Positions 16,580-26,357 of a DNA stretch of 64,000 bases are shown here, piece after piece. The stretch covers positions 1,361,253-1,425,252 of the forward strand of contig NW_003546243.1 in NCBI RefSeq assembly GCF_000090795.2, given 5' to 3'. The notes under the pieces were generated by a model. The model did no database searches. It saw nothing but the letters and a program-made list of their open reading frames with translations, and was not told the origin of the DNA. How positions within the stretch are numbered: the stretch's first letter is position 1; each line of letters begins with the position of its first letter. This stretch comes from Amphimedon queenslandica (Eukaryota; Porifera; Demospongiae; Haplosclerida; Niphatidae). The position numbers and the translations under genes were made by a program.

Positions 16580-18832
16580 TTATGTTATTTTAGCTAGTGT
16601 CTCTGCTCTCCTTGAAGTGTTTTTAAATGATGCTCTGATTAAATGTTTGACCTCAGGCACACTCATATGCTTGGAAAGAGGGCCTTCTCCTTTCCCCCAT
16701 CTGGACACAATGTCCTCTTGCTCTGCCTTTAAAACAAACACCAGCTCCTTTAGTTTCTCCCAAGACGTACACAAATCAGCAACAGCCTCTTCAGTCTCGT
16801 CCCTCCCTCTGTGATCAACAGACCACTTCTCCAGCACATTAGATGAAAGGAAAGTGTAGAGAAAGTTTGAATCATCAACTGAGAAATCTTCAACCGACAA
16901 AGTACGCTCAATCAACTCAGAGACCAGAAGATTGAGGAGGCCATACTTGCATCTCTTGTGGAGCTCATCTGGTAATGCGTTACTGAATGTCTTTGAGAGA
17001 CTAGCAATGTGATTCAAGGACTGACAGACAGCAAGAGTGAGAGACTCTTGCTTATCCGGGTCCGATCCAATATCGTTAAACGACGGAGACGATTTGAGAA
17101 AAGATTCTATAACGCTCGTCTGAGAGCCCATTTCTGCCAAGAAACAGCTCTCTGCAAGTCTACGGAGCTGAGGCACGAAATCAATAAAAGTCATAGGAGC
17201 CTTCCCAGGCAGACCACTACTAAACTGGTGTCGTCCTATGATTAAGAGATGGTGGGAGACGTACATGTAGTTATTATGTTGCAGTACGGAGACAAGAGGA
17301 TCACTCTCGCCAGTCAAACAATAAGATTGAGAGAGAGCGATGAAGAGATCAACCATGTCTCTACTGGTAATGTACATCTGACTTGCTGTAGCAGCCGAAG
17401 TTGACTCACATTTTGAGAGAGTATCGTAAAGTAGTGCAATGAGGTCCTTAGTTGAGGAGCTAATGAGACAACATGGGAACAAAAAAGAAAAAGGAAAAGA
17501 AGAAATGTCTGCTTCTACTTGATGCTGTTCCAATTCCTTCTGTTGTGGCTCTGCCCTAAACTTGAATTTCTTGAGCAACTCTGTCGTGTCTGCCCCACCT
17601 ACAGCAGTCGTCTCGTAAAGTGGGCGTGTCAATATCAAACGGGCGTGGTCAAGTATATCTTGACATTGCTGATTGACGATGTGAGTATCGACATTTTTAG
17701 TGTAATCGCTTAAACTGGTGTACTCAGACACGACCAGACCCAGTTCCACAAAAGACTCTTCCAATTGGAGGACAGTCTCGGATATCATCGAGTAACTCGT
17801 GCGTTCTTCTGCTGTCTTTGGCGACGATTGTGAGAGCAGTGAATGAACCAATAAGTAAAGCTCAGGCTCAATTTCTTTTCCAAGCTTAGACGACCAATCG
17901 GGTCGATGAGCTAAAGGTATCATCTTTGTTACAGTAGTCAATATTGTTATTACGCTGCATAGCTTGTCTTCAATGCTAACTGGTGGAGATGTCATTATCA
18001 TCATTTCGATTTTATCCTCTCTTTCTGACTGAACCTCAAGCCTATGCTCACCATTGGTCAGCAATGGCTTCACGATGTTCTCCAGAAGCTTTTGAGAATA
18101 CGTCTTAACTCTTGCTTTCCACTCTTCCTCTTCCAAAATGGTAAAAAGCGACAAAACAACATTTTCAAAATCTTCACAAGACTCAGCAGGAACTGTATGA
18201 GACGAGAGGATAGCCAAGTCTGTGCTTTGATTGTTGGAAGAGAGAGTGGTCCACGTCACCATCTTGTTCCATTCCTCGTATAATGAGAACTTGATGTCTG
18301 ACTTCAACAAGTCGAGCTCTTCCTTTAAAGAGCGATAGACTATAGCTTCACAGCCCAGCCCACGAATCTCAATCATAATTTCGGTCACAGCTTCCGTTAG
18401 TTCGGCAGCTCTGAGGTAGTTGCTGTTTTTAAGCTCTTCTCTTGCTTTGATTAGTCTTTTGTGCACTTCTAATAGGCTTTCCACAAAGCTTATTGTTACT
18501 GTTATTTCTTTTAAACGGGCCTCGCCTTCTTGCCTTTTACCAGCGGAATCAGAGAGGCGCTGGCTGTTGAGGTTGTCCTCTATTAGGCTGGTGAGTCTCT
18601 GGGTGTCTGTCATAATGTCCCTCGCTCTGTTCTCTAGAGAGAGACTGGAGTCCGCCATTGGAAGGAACTCGTGGTAATATTTCTTGAGAAAGCCTGAAAC
18701 TTCCATCTTGAGCTCATTGTTTCTCTTTAGGACTCTTTGAATGCTCTCTTCAAGCATGAGACCTTCAGAGTTTGTGCACGACCTCAGGATATTGGAGACG
18801 AGATCTCGAGCTTCCTCCACCATCGCCGCCAT
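16580..18832 (-). CDS. ZW10: Kinetochore / ER-Golgi tether protein ZW10
   Basis: This is an uninterrupted 750-residue frame (human 779). ZW10 works in the RZZ kinetochore complex and in the NRZ tether that receives Golgi-to-ER vesicles. The N-terminal coiled coil (ESIQRVLKRNNELKMEVSGFLKKYYHEFLP) aligns with the family. The central region has HNNYMYVSHHLLIIGRHQ and TFIDFVPQLRRLAESCFLAEM, and the C-terminus IVSRWGKGEGPLSKHMSVPEVKHLIRA is the family signature (residues split here: RWGKGEGPL, EVKHLIRA, NTSRRAETLAKI). It is intronless in a region where genes of similar size have a dozen or more introns. Head-to-head with ERG28. Confidence 0.95.
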   Translation of the reverse strand: MAAMVEEARDLVSNILRSCTNSEGLMLEESIQRVLKRNNELKMEVSGFLKKYYHEFLPMADSSLSLENRARDIMTDTQRLTSLIEDNLNSQRLSDSAGKRQEGEARLKEITVTISFVESLLEVHKRLIKAREELKNSNYLRAAELTEAVTEIMIEIRGLGCEAIVYRSLKEELDLLKSDIKFSLYEEWNKMVTWTTLSSNNQSTDLAILSSHTVPAESCEDFENVVLSLFTILEEEEWKARVKTYSQKLLENIVKPLLTNGEHRLEVQSEREDKIEMMIMTSPPVSIEDKLCSVITILTTVTKMIPLAHRPDWSSKLGKEIEPELYLLVHSLLSQSSPKTAEERTSYSMISETVLQLEESFVELGLVVSEYTSLSDYTKNVDTHIVNQQCQDILDHARLILTRPLYETTAVGGADTTELLKKFKFRAEPQQKELEQHQVEADISSFPFSFLFPCCLISSSTKDLIALLYDTLSKCESTSAATASQMYITSRDMVDLFIALSQSYCLTGESDPLVSVLQHNNYMYVSHHLLIIGRHQFSSGLPGKAPMTFIDFVPQLRRLAESCFLAEMGSQTSVIESFLKSSPSFNDIGSDPDKQESLTLAVCQSLNHIASLSKTFSNALPDELHKRCKYGLLNLLVSELIERTLSVEDFSVDDSNFLYTFLSSNVLEKWSVDHRGRDETEEAVADLCTSWEKLKELVFVLKAEQEDIVSRWGKGEGPLSKHMSVPEVKHLIRASFKNTSRRAETLAKIT

Positions 18833-18966
18833 TTTATTATGATTTTAATTAACAATTTCGCGCCAGAACTAGCTGATCATGCGCAAAAGCCTACCAATCA
18901 CAATGCCTCACTCACATGTAAAAATTTTCAGGGAAAGGTGTGGCTCATTTCAATGGTGTGATCAAT
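18833..18966. promoter_or_regulatory. Putative bidirectional promoter, ZW10 / ERG28
   Basis: 134 bp between divergent ATGs. It includes gccaccattttatt near the ZW10 side (at its start), a CCAAT-like ccaatcacaatg at about 18894, and GGTGTGGC at 18937-18944, 22 bp before the ERG28 ATG. Confidence 0.5.
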
Positions 18967-19488
18967 ATGTCTTTCTATCTGAGGTGCTGGGTAGGTCTGG
19001 TAGGTGCAACTGCTTTAGCTAACTCTGTGCAATGTCTCCTAAAGAATACTTTTCCACGAGATAGAGTGTACACATTAGAAAGTAATCAAGGTAAGCTTTT
19101 TTATATAAAAATGATTGCCTTAGGCTTAGCAATTTCATTCTCCAAAAGCTTCCCAATTAGCAGGAAGATTGTTTGGAATTTGGACTCTCTTAGCAGCTTC
19201 TGTCCGGATAGCTTTTGCCTTTTCTTCTCCTAATTCAAAGTAAGTAGGTGCAAGTCTTTGTTAGTGTTTACATTTTGTCACTTCAGTTTATATTTTGCTA
19301 CTTGGTTTTCCTTCCTACTTGCACTTTATCATTTCACAAGTGAAGTATTTGTGTACAAGACTGCACCAATATCAACTGGAACTGTACTGCCACTCATAAT
19401 ATCGGGTAATTTACTATTGCATTGCAGTTATTGCATCATCTGGTATTTTATAGGCTTATCATCTTTGTGGATGCTAATAGAATTTTAA
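18967..19488 (+). CDS. ERG28: Ergosterol biosynthesis scaffold ERG28
   Basis: Three exons (18967-19090, 19149-19239, 19287-19488) join to 417 bp, 138 residues, the family length (human C14orf1 is 140). ERG28 is an ER membrane scaffold for C-4 sterol demethylation. Seen: MSFYLRCWVGLVGATALANSVQ, then RLFGIWTLLAASVRIAFAF and FLLALYHFTSEVFVYKTAP, which match the human FGIWTLLSSVIRC and FLLALGHFLSELFVYGTA segments; four hydrophobic spans. An in-frame ATG nine codons upstream exists, but 18967 fits the family start. A possible short intron after LPLIIS (GTAATT...GCAG) would truncate the last span, so I read through it. Confidence 0.9.
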
Positions 19489-19833
19489 AAATAAATTGAA
19501 GTGGTCTTCATTGTTATACAGTGCTCTTAAATATAGATATTTTTAATAAAATTTTTAACAATTGATTAAATATCAGTCGTAAATCTATATAATGTACAGC
19601 TTAAAGTTCATCTCTATTTATTTCCTGTAGTTTCAGCTACAAGATAGATTTATAGTAAATTTACAACACGGCACTATCTTTGTTTACAGTACATTGTCGA
19701 TAGTTTACACAACCATTTGTGGTGCAATTATCTATACATACATTATAGAATACTGGCTCGTGATCAGTTTATACTGACTGACCTCGGTGTGGATCTGCTA
19801 CTGTGAAAAAAAGATTCATTGACACTTTGTTCT
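19489..19833. other. Spacer upstream of the ankyrin-patatin gene
   Basis: 345 bp, strongly AT-rich, no open frame of note. A GGTGTGG string at 19786-19792 lies 42 bp before the next ATG. Presumed 3' flank of ERG28 and promoter of the downstream gene. Confidence 0.5.
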
Positions 19834-22089
19834 ATGGCCTATCTAGTCAAAGAGATAGAATTGAATTCTTTATCGACACTATCTTCATCCAGGAAGATTC
19901 ACTTCCCTTCAAGTGCTGCTGAGGTGAGGTCCAATGGCGTCTACTCTGATATTCACCGCGGTTATTTGGCACTCTTTCAACGCGAGAGAGGTGAAAAAAG
20001 GAAAGGAAGCCTAGCTAGGCTTTTTGCCCACCATCCAGATTACCAAGTCGTTCTCCACCAAGTGAAGCCTAACGGTGAAGAAATAACATTTGTCGTTTAT
20101 GAGTCTTCAACGGAGTCAAAAGCACAAGAGGCTTTTGAAGAATTGCAAAAAACCTTGTCTCCTCTATTACAAGATGGCTCAGTTGTTCTAACTGAGCCCC
20201 TTGTACATTTGGCTGTACTTCCTCGCCCTCGTGATCCATGTCACTTGAGCATTGAGCTTGTTGAGCTCATGGAAAAGAAACCGGACTCGCACCCAGAGTG
20301 GTCTAAAGTCATGCAAGCCCTCCTTCACATAGTATGCTATAGAGAGGACCGTGCAAAAGTTGAGATACTCGTTAAAAAAGGAGGCGACCTAAATAAGCAA
20401 AACAATTTTGGTCTGACGCCTCTCAAATCAGCTTCACTCTCAGTTTCAACTGAAGGCATGAAGTGGCTGGACAGCATTGCAAAAACCATGGAAAAGTCTT
20501 TGGGATTGTCGCACTCGCCCAAAAAAGCTGCATTAAGCACACTAATTCAATCCTCAACCGCTCCTCTTGCTTTTGCAGTTCCAGAACATATGCAGTCCCA
20601 AAAACTTGCTGATGATGAACATTCAGCAAGAATATGGCAAGACATGAAAGAGAGACAAAACTTGTCAGCACGTAGGGGCCTTAAGAAGCAGGAGACAAAA
20701 GAGAACATTCCAGCCATTAATGATGGCCACGTTGATATGTTTAACGAGAATGGCATGACCACACTAATGATGTCGGTTGAGAAAGGCTACATTAAAAGTA
20801 GCTTGTATCTTCTTTTTGCTGGGGCCAGTCCTAATTGTCATCACAAGTCCACAGGGAACACGTCGCTTCATCTTGCTGTCATTTCAAGTCACGTCCAGCT
20901 AGTTAAACTATTATTAGTGTTTGATGCTAATCCAATGGTCAAGAATGCCCACAATCAAACGCCACTTGATATTGCAATGACAGAGCTCCCAGATAAAGAT
21001 CATAATACCAAAATCATTATTGATGAGCTCAAAGACATGATGCGTCTTCACAAAGAGACTGAGCAGTATTTCATAGAACACAGTACTCATCAAATAACCC
21101 ATCGCAAAACACAAGGAGTATACCTTCTCAGTATGGATGGAGGTGGAATACGATCCTTTAATACTTTGCTAATGTTGAGGGCAATCGAAAAGAGGATGAT
21201 GCAACTCCAGCCGTCTTGTAAACCAATACAGTCATATTTCGATTACATTGCAGGCACGAGCTCTGGTGGTATCTGCTCCCTCGTCCTGGGCTATACTGAT
21301 GCTACTATTGAGGGTGGGATGGCACTTGTTTACAAGATTGTCACAGATGTCTTTGACAGGCCCTTAGATGAAAGAAGCGATAGAATAAAGCAGTATCTGC
21401 AAGATGCTGTTGGTGAAGATACAGTAATGTCAGATTTGGATAAAGATCAACGCATTATCATCACTTCGACTCTAGCAAACAAAGACCCATGGAAACTTCA
21501 CCTCATCACTAATTACGGGGAACCACGTGACGATCAGAAGGGACCAAATGAGAGGAAGGTATGGGAAGCAGGTCGAATAACAAGTGCTGCTCCAAAGTAC
21601 TTTCCTGCATTTGAGAGGCAATTTCTTGATGGTGGACTCATTGCAAATAATCCTACTGCAGATGCTATGGTAGAAATTTTTGAGCAAGGAAAGAGAGAGA
21701 ATAGCAACGTAAAAATTGACTTTGTACTCTCTGTGGGAACTGGAATCACGCCAGAAACGCCAGTTGACGTTGTTGATGTCTTCTTCTCTGGACTAAACAT
21801 TGATTTTCTTAAAAGCATACCTGATATCATTAAGAGCGTTTCAAGCCTCTACAACTTGTTTGTTTCCGAGATAACGCAGTCAAATGGACACCAAGCCTTG
21901 CGTGCTAAAGCTTGGTGTGAGAGTATTGGCTCTACATACCATCGCCTCTCCCCTCCTCTCTCTGATGACATTGACCCCTCAACTGTTGACATGGACATTA
22001 TTATTAACATGAAGTATCAAACCAAGAAGTACATACTTCAAATGCCTAATAACATTGACTCCATTGCACATTCATTGCTCTCAAAATAG
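19834..22089 (+). CDS. PLA2G6: Ca2+-independent phospholipase A2, ankyrin-patatin type (iPLA2-beta-like)
   Basis: Uninterrupted frame of 751 residues from the ATG at 19834 (human 806). An N-terminal region precedes ankyrin repeats (GLTPLKSA; GMTTLMMSVEKGYIKSSLYLLFAGASP; NTSLHLAVISSHVQLVKLLL; NQTPLDIA), then a patatin domain: oxyanion loop DGGGIRS, nucleophile elbow GTSSG and catalytic Asp in DGGLIANNP, so the Ser-Asp dyad is intact. GTSSG replaces the GTSTG of human PLA2G6. Further family matches: WEAGRITSAAPKYF, VVDVF, RAKAWCESIG..YHRL. The enzyme hydrolyses the sn-2 acyl chain of phospholipids. No introns, unlike vertebrate PLA2G6, so it may be a retrocopy or an ancestral intron-poor form; no poly(A) scar is visible. 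Confidence 0.9.
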   Translation: MAYLVKEIELNSLSTLSSSRKIHFPSSAAEVRSNGVYSDIHRGYLALFQRERGEKRKGSLARLFAHHPDYQVVLHQVKPNGEEITFVVYESSTESKAQEAFEELQKTLSPLLQDGSVVLTEPLVHLAVLPRPRDPCHLSIELVELMEKKPDSHPEWSKVMQALLHIVCYREDRAKVEILVKKGGDLNKQNNFGLTPLKSASLSVSTEGMKWLDSIAKTMEKSLGLSHSPKKAALSTLIQSSTAPLAFAVPEHMQSQKLADDEHSARIWQDMKERQNLSARRGLKKQETKENIPAINDGHVDMFNENGMTTLMMSVEKGYIKSSLYLLFAGASPNCHHKSTGNTSLHLAVISSHVQLVKLLLVFDANPMVKNAHNQTPLDIAMTELPDKDHNTKIIIDELKDMMRLHKETEQYFIEHSTHQITHRKTQGVYLLSMDGGGIRSFNTLLMLRAIEKRMMQLQPSCKPIQSYFDYIAGTSSGGICSLVLGYTDATIEGGMALVYKIVTDVFDRPLDERSDRIKQYLQDAVGEDTVMSDLDKDQRIIITSTLANKDPWKLHLITNYGEPRDDQKGPNERKVWEAGRITSAAPKYFPAFERQFLDGGLIANNPTADAMVEIFEQGKRENSNVKIDFVLSVGTGITPETPVDVVDVFFSGLNIDFLKSIPDIIKSVSSLYNLFVSEITQSNGHQALRAKAWCESIGSTYHRLSPPLSDDIDPSTVDMDIIINMKYQTKKYILQMPNNIDSIAHSLLSK

Positions 22090-22224
22090 TATAATATACT
22101 ATTGACTTATCACTGACTCTTTGAACTATGCCATCATTAATCAATTATATTTAGTTTCAGTTTATAGTTATAATATTATAGTTATAGTTAATAATTGAAA
22201 GTATTATGAAAGCAAATTCACATC

Positions 22225-23317
22225 ATGAAGCACTTGGGACTTGTCTTCATTGCATTTGTTCTTTTTTACTATGTTTCAGTTGAGGGTATTTGGTCTCCTT
22301 ATCTGTGTGAAATTGATATCAAGTATGTCACTGATTCTATTCTAATTTCCTATATATGTGTGTGTGTGTGTGTGTGTACAGTCAAACTTCACCCTCTTTT
22401 GAATATTTCATGTTTGTTCAGCAAGCTCCAGCAGCCATTTGTCTGGTAAGTAGTTCAAATAAAAATATTATTAATAAATTTTATGTACATGCAGTTCACT
22501 CAATGCAATAAGGAATATAACGAAAACACTAAACTATGGACCATTCACGGATTGTGGTCAGTTTTAATTCACGTTTACATATTAATTTTCAAATGCAAGT
22601 CAATAGGCCATCAAATCCCTCAAACCGATATCCAGAGTATTGTGAGCCAAAGCCTTTTGACATATCTTCATTATCAGTAGGTGCTAATGTAACATATATT
22701 TATCAGGTTCGGTGTATATGATTGTCACTCCTTCTATAGTCAATATTATTGGACATGGAGAGATATTGGCCAGGATTTATCAAAGATTCAATTAGCTTTT
22801 GGTAAGCCTTGAAGGTGAAAGATAACAAACTATAACGAGATAGGAGTCATGAGTGGTGTAAACATGGCACATGCTCTTCATCGGTCAATTTGTTAAATAC
22901 GCAATACAAATATTTCAAAACCGTGCTGGACATGTATGAGAAGTATAACTATGAGACTATCCTTAAGAATAGTGGGATTGTCCCATCTTCTACTGTAGAA
23001 TATGATGTACGTTGTGCATAATAAATGATACCTTATTGTTTTCATTTGTGAGAATATAGATTCATGATTTCCATCAAGCATTTCTCAGTTCAATCAATGT
23101 TACAGCATTTTTCCAGTGCAACAAAACAACTGAAGTATACAATATCACATTATGTATAATCTCTATTCTTATAAATTTTTAGATGCAGTATCAGATCATT
23201 TACCAGATTGCGGTTTGCTTTGACAAACAACTGATGCCGATTTCATGTGGAAATATGTCTGCAAAGGAGAACAACACCTGTGACGAATCACATAAAGTCC
23301 ATTATGAAATTCCCTAA
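22225..23317 (+). CDS. RNase T2-family secreted ribonuclease, copy 1
   Basis: Eight exons with GT-AG junctions. Signal peptide MKHLGLVFIAFVLFYYVSVEG, then FEYFMFVQQAPAAICL, CAS-1 box WTIHGLW (His general acid/base) and CAS-2 box HEWCKHGTC (Glu, Lys, His), all catalytic residues present. Paired cysteines and several NxT/NxS sites suit secretion or lysosomal targeting. The protein ends ...HKVHYEIP. RNase T2 cleaves single-stranded RNA in acidic compartments. Exon 5 was taken to start after the ttctatag at about 22740, because earlier AGs give a stop. The intron after exon 1 contains (GT)n at about 22359-22376. A tandem paralogue follows 146 bp downstream. Confidence 0.9.
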
Positions 23318-23462
23318 TGAACTGTTGTGAATAGCATGTTAAAACTGAAAGCTTTATGCTATAAAAACATTCATAATACTTTTCAATGCTTTTATAAGCC
23401 TTGTTTTGTACATTAGTTTTATAATCTCCAAGTTTATCGAGAGCATCGGCAAAGAATCAACT

Positions 23463-24522
23463 ATGGCAGTGTTTGTCATGATTGTGCTCCTGGCCAGCTT
23501 TGTGACTTCCATTAGATCTCATTCATGTCACCATGCTTGCAAGAGCTCCAATGAAACAAGGTAGGCTGAGGTTATAATGACATACAGTTAACAGTGCATA
23601 TACCAATCACAGGATGATGAGCTATCAAGATCAAGGAGACAATATTTATAGCCTAGTCCTTGAACAGCCACAAGGATTAAACTATGCAAATCCAAAAAAA
23701 TTCATAAGTAATAAAACACAAGGAGCACCAGCTTGGACTATCCACGGACTGTGGTAAGCCTCTCACATATTGTATTGCACTTTGATTATAGAGCAAGGTT
23801 GTCTCAAAATGGAGAAAGCAAAAACTGCTGTACAACATTGGGCCCACTTGATCTCAACAATATATCAGAAGTTTGTCTTAAAATGTGAAATTAATCACTC
23901 CTCAGTTTAAACAGGATGTGCACTCCGAAATGAAGACCTTGTGGATGTCTCTGACTAAGAGAAAAGATAAAGGCTTCTGGTGAGGATCTATTAAAGCACA
24001 CAATTCAATTTTCACACACAACAGGTCACATGAATGGTGCAAGCATGGCAATTGTGTTGCAAACACACTTACATCAAAAGACAACCCAACAAATGCATAT
24101 TTCAGTCAGACTCTTGAGTTGTACCATAAGCATGACGTTAAAGAAATACTTGACAAGAATGGCATCACACCAGGGAATCCATATAAGGCAAGAATATTTT
24201 AATTACCCAGTGTATAATATAGATCTAATTTTGAATAATGATTTGATTTAGGGCACTGAAATAATCGACGCAATTCGTGATGAGATTAATGTCACTCCAC
24301 AAATTTTTTGTGACAGGAGCAAGGTATGACTATAAATCCTTAATTGAAGTGCATGCTTTTTGTTTTTAGGATCAGGGCCAGCAAGTATTGATAGAGCTCA
24401 TGCTGTGTTTTAGTGGCACAGATTTGACTCCAGCTGACTGCCCCGAAGGAATTGGATACGGGCGAAATGAGGAATGTGGTGATAAAGTTATGTACTACCC
24501 AACAAAATTTCAACAAGATTAA
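23463..24522 (+). CDS. RNase T2-family secreted ribonuclease, copy 2
   Basis: Seven exons. Signal peptide MAVFVMIVLLASFVTSIRS, CAS-1 AWTIHGLW and CAS-2 WSHEWCKHGNC, with both catalytic histidines, Glu and Lys kept; the cysteine pattern continues in LMLCFSGTDLTPADCP and the protein ends FQQD. Exon structure parallels copy 1, supporting tandem duplication; sequence divergence is large. The intron after exon ...GNPYK starts GCAAGA at 24188, an apparent GC-AG intron with an otherwise consensus donor. The acceptor for the exon beginning LSQNGESKNCC is taken at gagcaag, because the nearer AG would create a stop codon. Confidence 0.88.
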
Positions 24523-24700
24523 CTCTCCCCTTAAAGAATTGATCCCCCTTCAATTGTGTGCTGAAACAGTACTTTTTTATATTAGAAATAGATGTAGATA
24601 ATGTCATTTTTGTCTTTAATTATTAAAATCAACATAAATTAATCATTTAAATAAATTGAATTGTTTTTAAATAAAATTTTGTGCCACAGGATCTAGAGAC

Positions 24701-25309
24701 TCATAAAAGTACCTCTACCACTAAATGAAGGAAATTCACTAATAGCCACACTATCCAGTCTTTAATGATAATCCAACTACTAGCCTCATCACTCTGAAAA
24801 TAACCCCGAGCCAAGACAGACTCAAGTAGTCTGTGTAATTTCGGATCATTTGCAATCCACAACGGATCGACGTCGATCACGAGTTTAGTTGTATTTGATT
24901 CGTGATCCATTTCCCATATCTGATGGTCCAACACGTCAGAGGAACTGGGTACAATCACATACATTCTAAAGGAGGAATTCACGTGAGTAATGTAGCCATA
25001 TATACCAACAGATATAACATCACTTCCTGCACTCATATCACTCCTTAGGACAGTTACTACATCAATGCCAGAGGTTGCTGCAGAGTGCCTATGAGTGAGG
25101 TAGTCTGGTCTGGTGGTAGTGGAAGAGTAGTCGACGTACATGTCAGCATCGCCTTCATCAGAGACAAGACAAATGAGGGTAATGGGGCTAGGATTTACAG
25201 TATAATACTTTCCCTCTCCAGCCTCTACCTTGTCAGATAGCTGTCCTACTAGCTCGTAGCTCTGGACAGCAAGAAACAGCAAAGAAAATAATAAGAAAAC
25301 CCTCTCCAT
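24701..25309 (-). CDS. C6orf120: UPF0669 family protein (C6orf120 homologue)
   Basis: Intronless, 202 residues from the ATG at 25309; the open frame continues upstream but the signal peptide MERVFLLFSLLFLAVQSYE marks the start. The conserved core GDADMYVDYSS, SGIDVVTV, VGIYGYITHVNSSFRMYV and a C-terminal hydrophobic segment (WIVWLLVNFLHLVVEVLL) match the human secreted or membrane-associated protein C6orf120, whose mechanism is not established. An NxS site (NSS) and NTT site are present. Head-to-head with the Aven-like gene, only 53 bp between starts; convergent with RNase T2 copy 2. Confidence 0.85.
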   Translation of the reverse strand: MERVFLLFSLLFLAVQSYELVGQLSDKVEAGEGKYYTVNPSPITLICLVSDEGDADMYVDYSSTTTRPDYLTHRHSAATSGIDVVTVLRSDMSAGSDVISVGIYGYITHVNSSFRMYVIVPSSSDVLDHQIWEMDHESNTTKLVIDVDPLWIANDPKLHRLLESVLARGYFQSDEASSWIIIKDWIVWLLVNFLHLVVEVLL

Positions 25310-25362
25310 CTTGTTTGCGTGAAGTGGGTGTGGATTAATCATAGCCACGCCCTTTTTATAAT
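25310..25362. promoter_or_regulatory. Putative bidirectional promoter, C6orf120 / Aven-like
   Basis: Only 53 bp separate the divergent ATGs. It contains GGTGTGG (25327-25333) and GCCACGCCC (25344-25352) in opposite orientations, followed by a ttttataat string. 5' UTRs must be very short or transcripts overlap. Confidence 0.55.
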
Positions 25363-26232
25363 ATGGCGTCTTCATCCCAAAGACAGAAGAAGAGAAATGC
25401 TCAAATGAAGCGGAAAAAGTATGACCATAAGCATCAAGCATCTGGGGGATCAAGTCATAGCAAGAGTGAAGTAGCCTTTGAAGATGAGACTGAGTCAAAA
25501 GATATTGAAAGAATTGTTATTTCTCAACCAAAACAGAAAGAACCAAAAGAACTTGAGCCTCAGCCTGTTGCAGTACAAGATTTGTATGATATGCCTACTG
25601 AAAGCAGTGGTATCTTTTTTATTATTATTGCATTGTTTTCATTTTCCATCAGATGTAGCTATGGAGGAATTGGAAGGACGATTATCTCAATTACTGTCTT
25701 CACGTCTTCCATCACACCAATCTCTCCCTGTCATGCAAGAAGAAGACACATCAGACTCACAAGTAATTGAACGTCTTGTTGATTATTATTAATTTTGCTG
25801 CAGAGCCAGACGGAGAGCTATGCACCCTCAATTAATCTCTCAGGTCTTGTATCATGCCTGGCATCACTACCTCTACACAGAAAACTTTTCATTCCAAAAG
25901 AGCTAGTGGAGCTTTACGAAAAAGGAAGACCAAATCATGAGAATGAAATAATGTCACCTGCTCCTTCTACTCATCCTCCAGCTCACTCTCATCCAAATCA
26001 ACCAGAAATCATCAAACTAAACAAGCAACCATCATCACTCCCTGCTTCTAGTGGGATACCAGAGGAGAGATCAGTACTGGATACTGAACTAAATGATTTA
26101 CTGCAAAGAGACACAGGCTCATTGCTAACAAAAGAATCGGCAAAGGATAAAATTGCAGTAAAAGAGAAGAATGTAACAGTACACCAAAATACTGAACTAG
26201 ACACTGCACTTGATGAACTATTGGATATGTAA
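25363..26232 (+). CDS. Possible Aven homologue (apoptosis / checkpoint regulator)
   Basis: Three exons (25363-25609, 25653-25762, 25804-26232) join to 786 bp, 261 residues. The N-terminus is basic and low-complexity (SSQRQKKRNAQMKRKKYDHKH). The middle segment INLSGLVSCLASLPLHRKLFIPKELVELY resembles the Aven pattern of L..L..LPL..RL.....ELV, and the C-terminal ELNDLLQRDTG / LDTALDELLDM acidic-leucine motifs recall Aven's ELDLLL and C-terminal short motif. No catalytic domain. The Aven call is a moderate-confidence pattern match; otherwise a disordered adaptor. Ends 125 bp before the convergent ZnT6 stop. Confidence 0.55.
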
Positions 26233-26357
26233 CAGAAAAAATGCAACCGCTCTGTAGTCTGTACCAATTTTTTTAAAAGTATGCTTGTTTAGAATAAACC
26301 TGATGGATGGTTTGAGTTATCATTTTCCCCCCAATCTTTTAAATAATAATTTTCTCA

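Noticed and set aside
17009-17245. Basic plus-strand frame opposite ZW10
   Set aside because: Shadow of the ZW10 coding strand; no signature of its own.
19400-19422. Small intron near the end of ERG28 (GTAATT...GCAG)
   Set aside because: Splicing would stop translation eight codons later and delete the last membrane span, while read-through gives the family length.
22359-22376. (GT)n run as a possible CRISPR-like or regulatory repeat
   Set aside because: Ordinary dinucleotide microsatellite in an intron of a eukaryotic gene.
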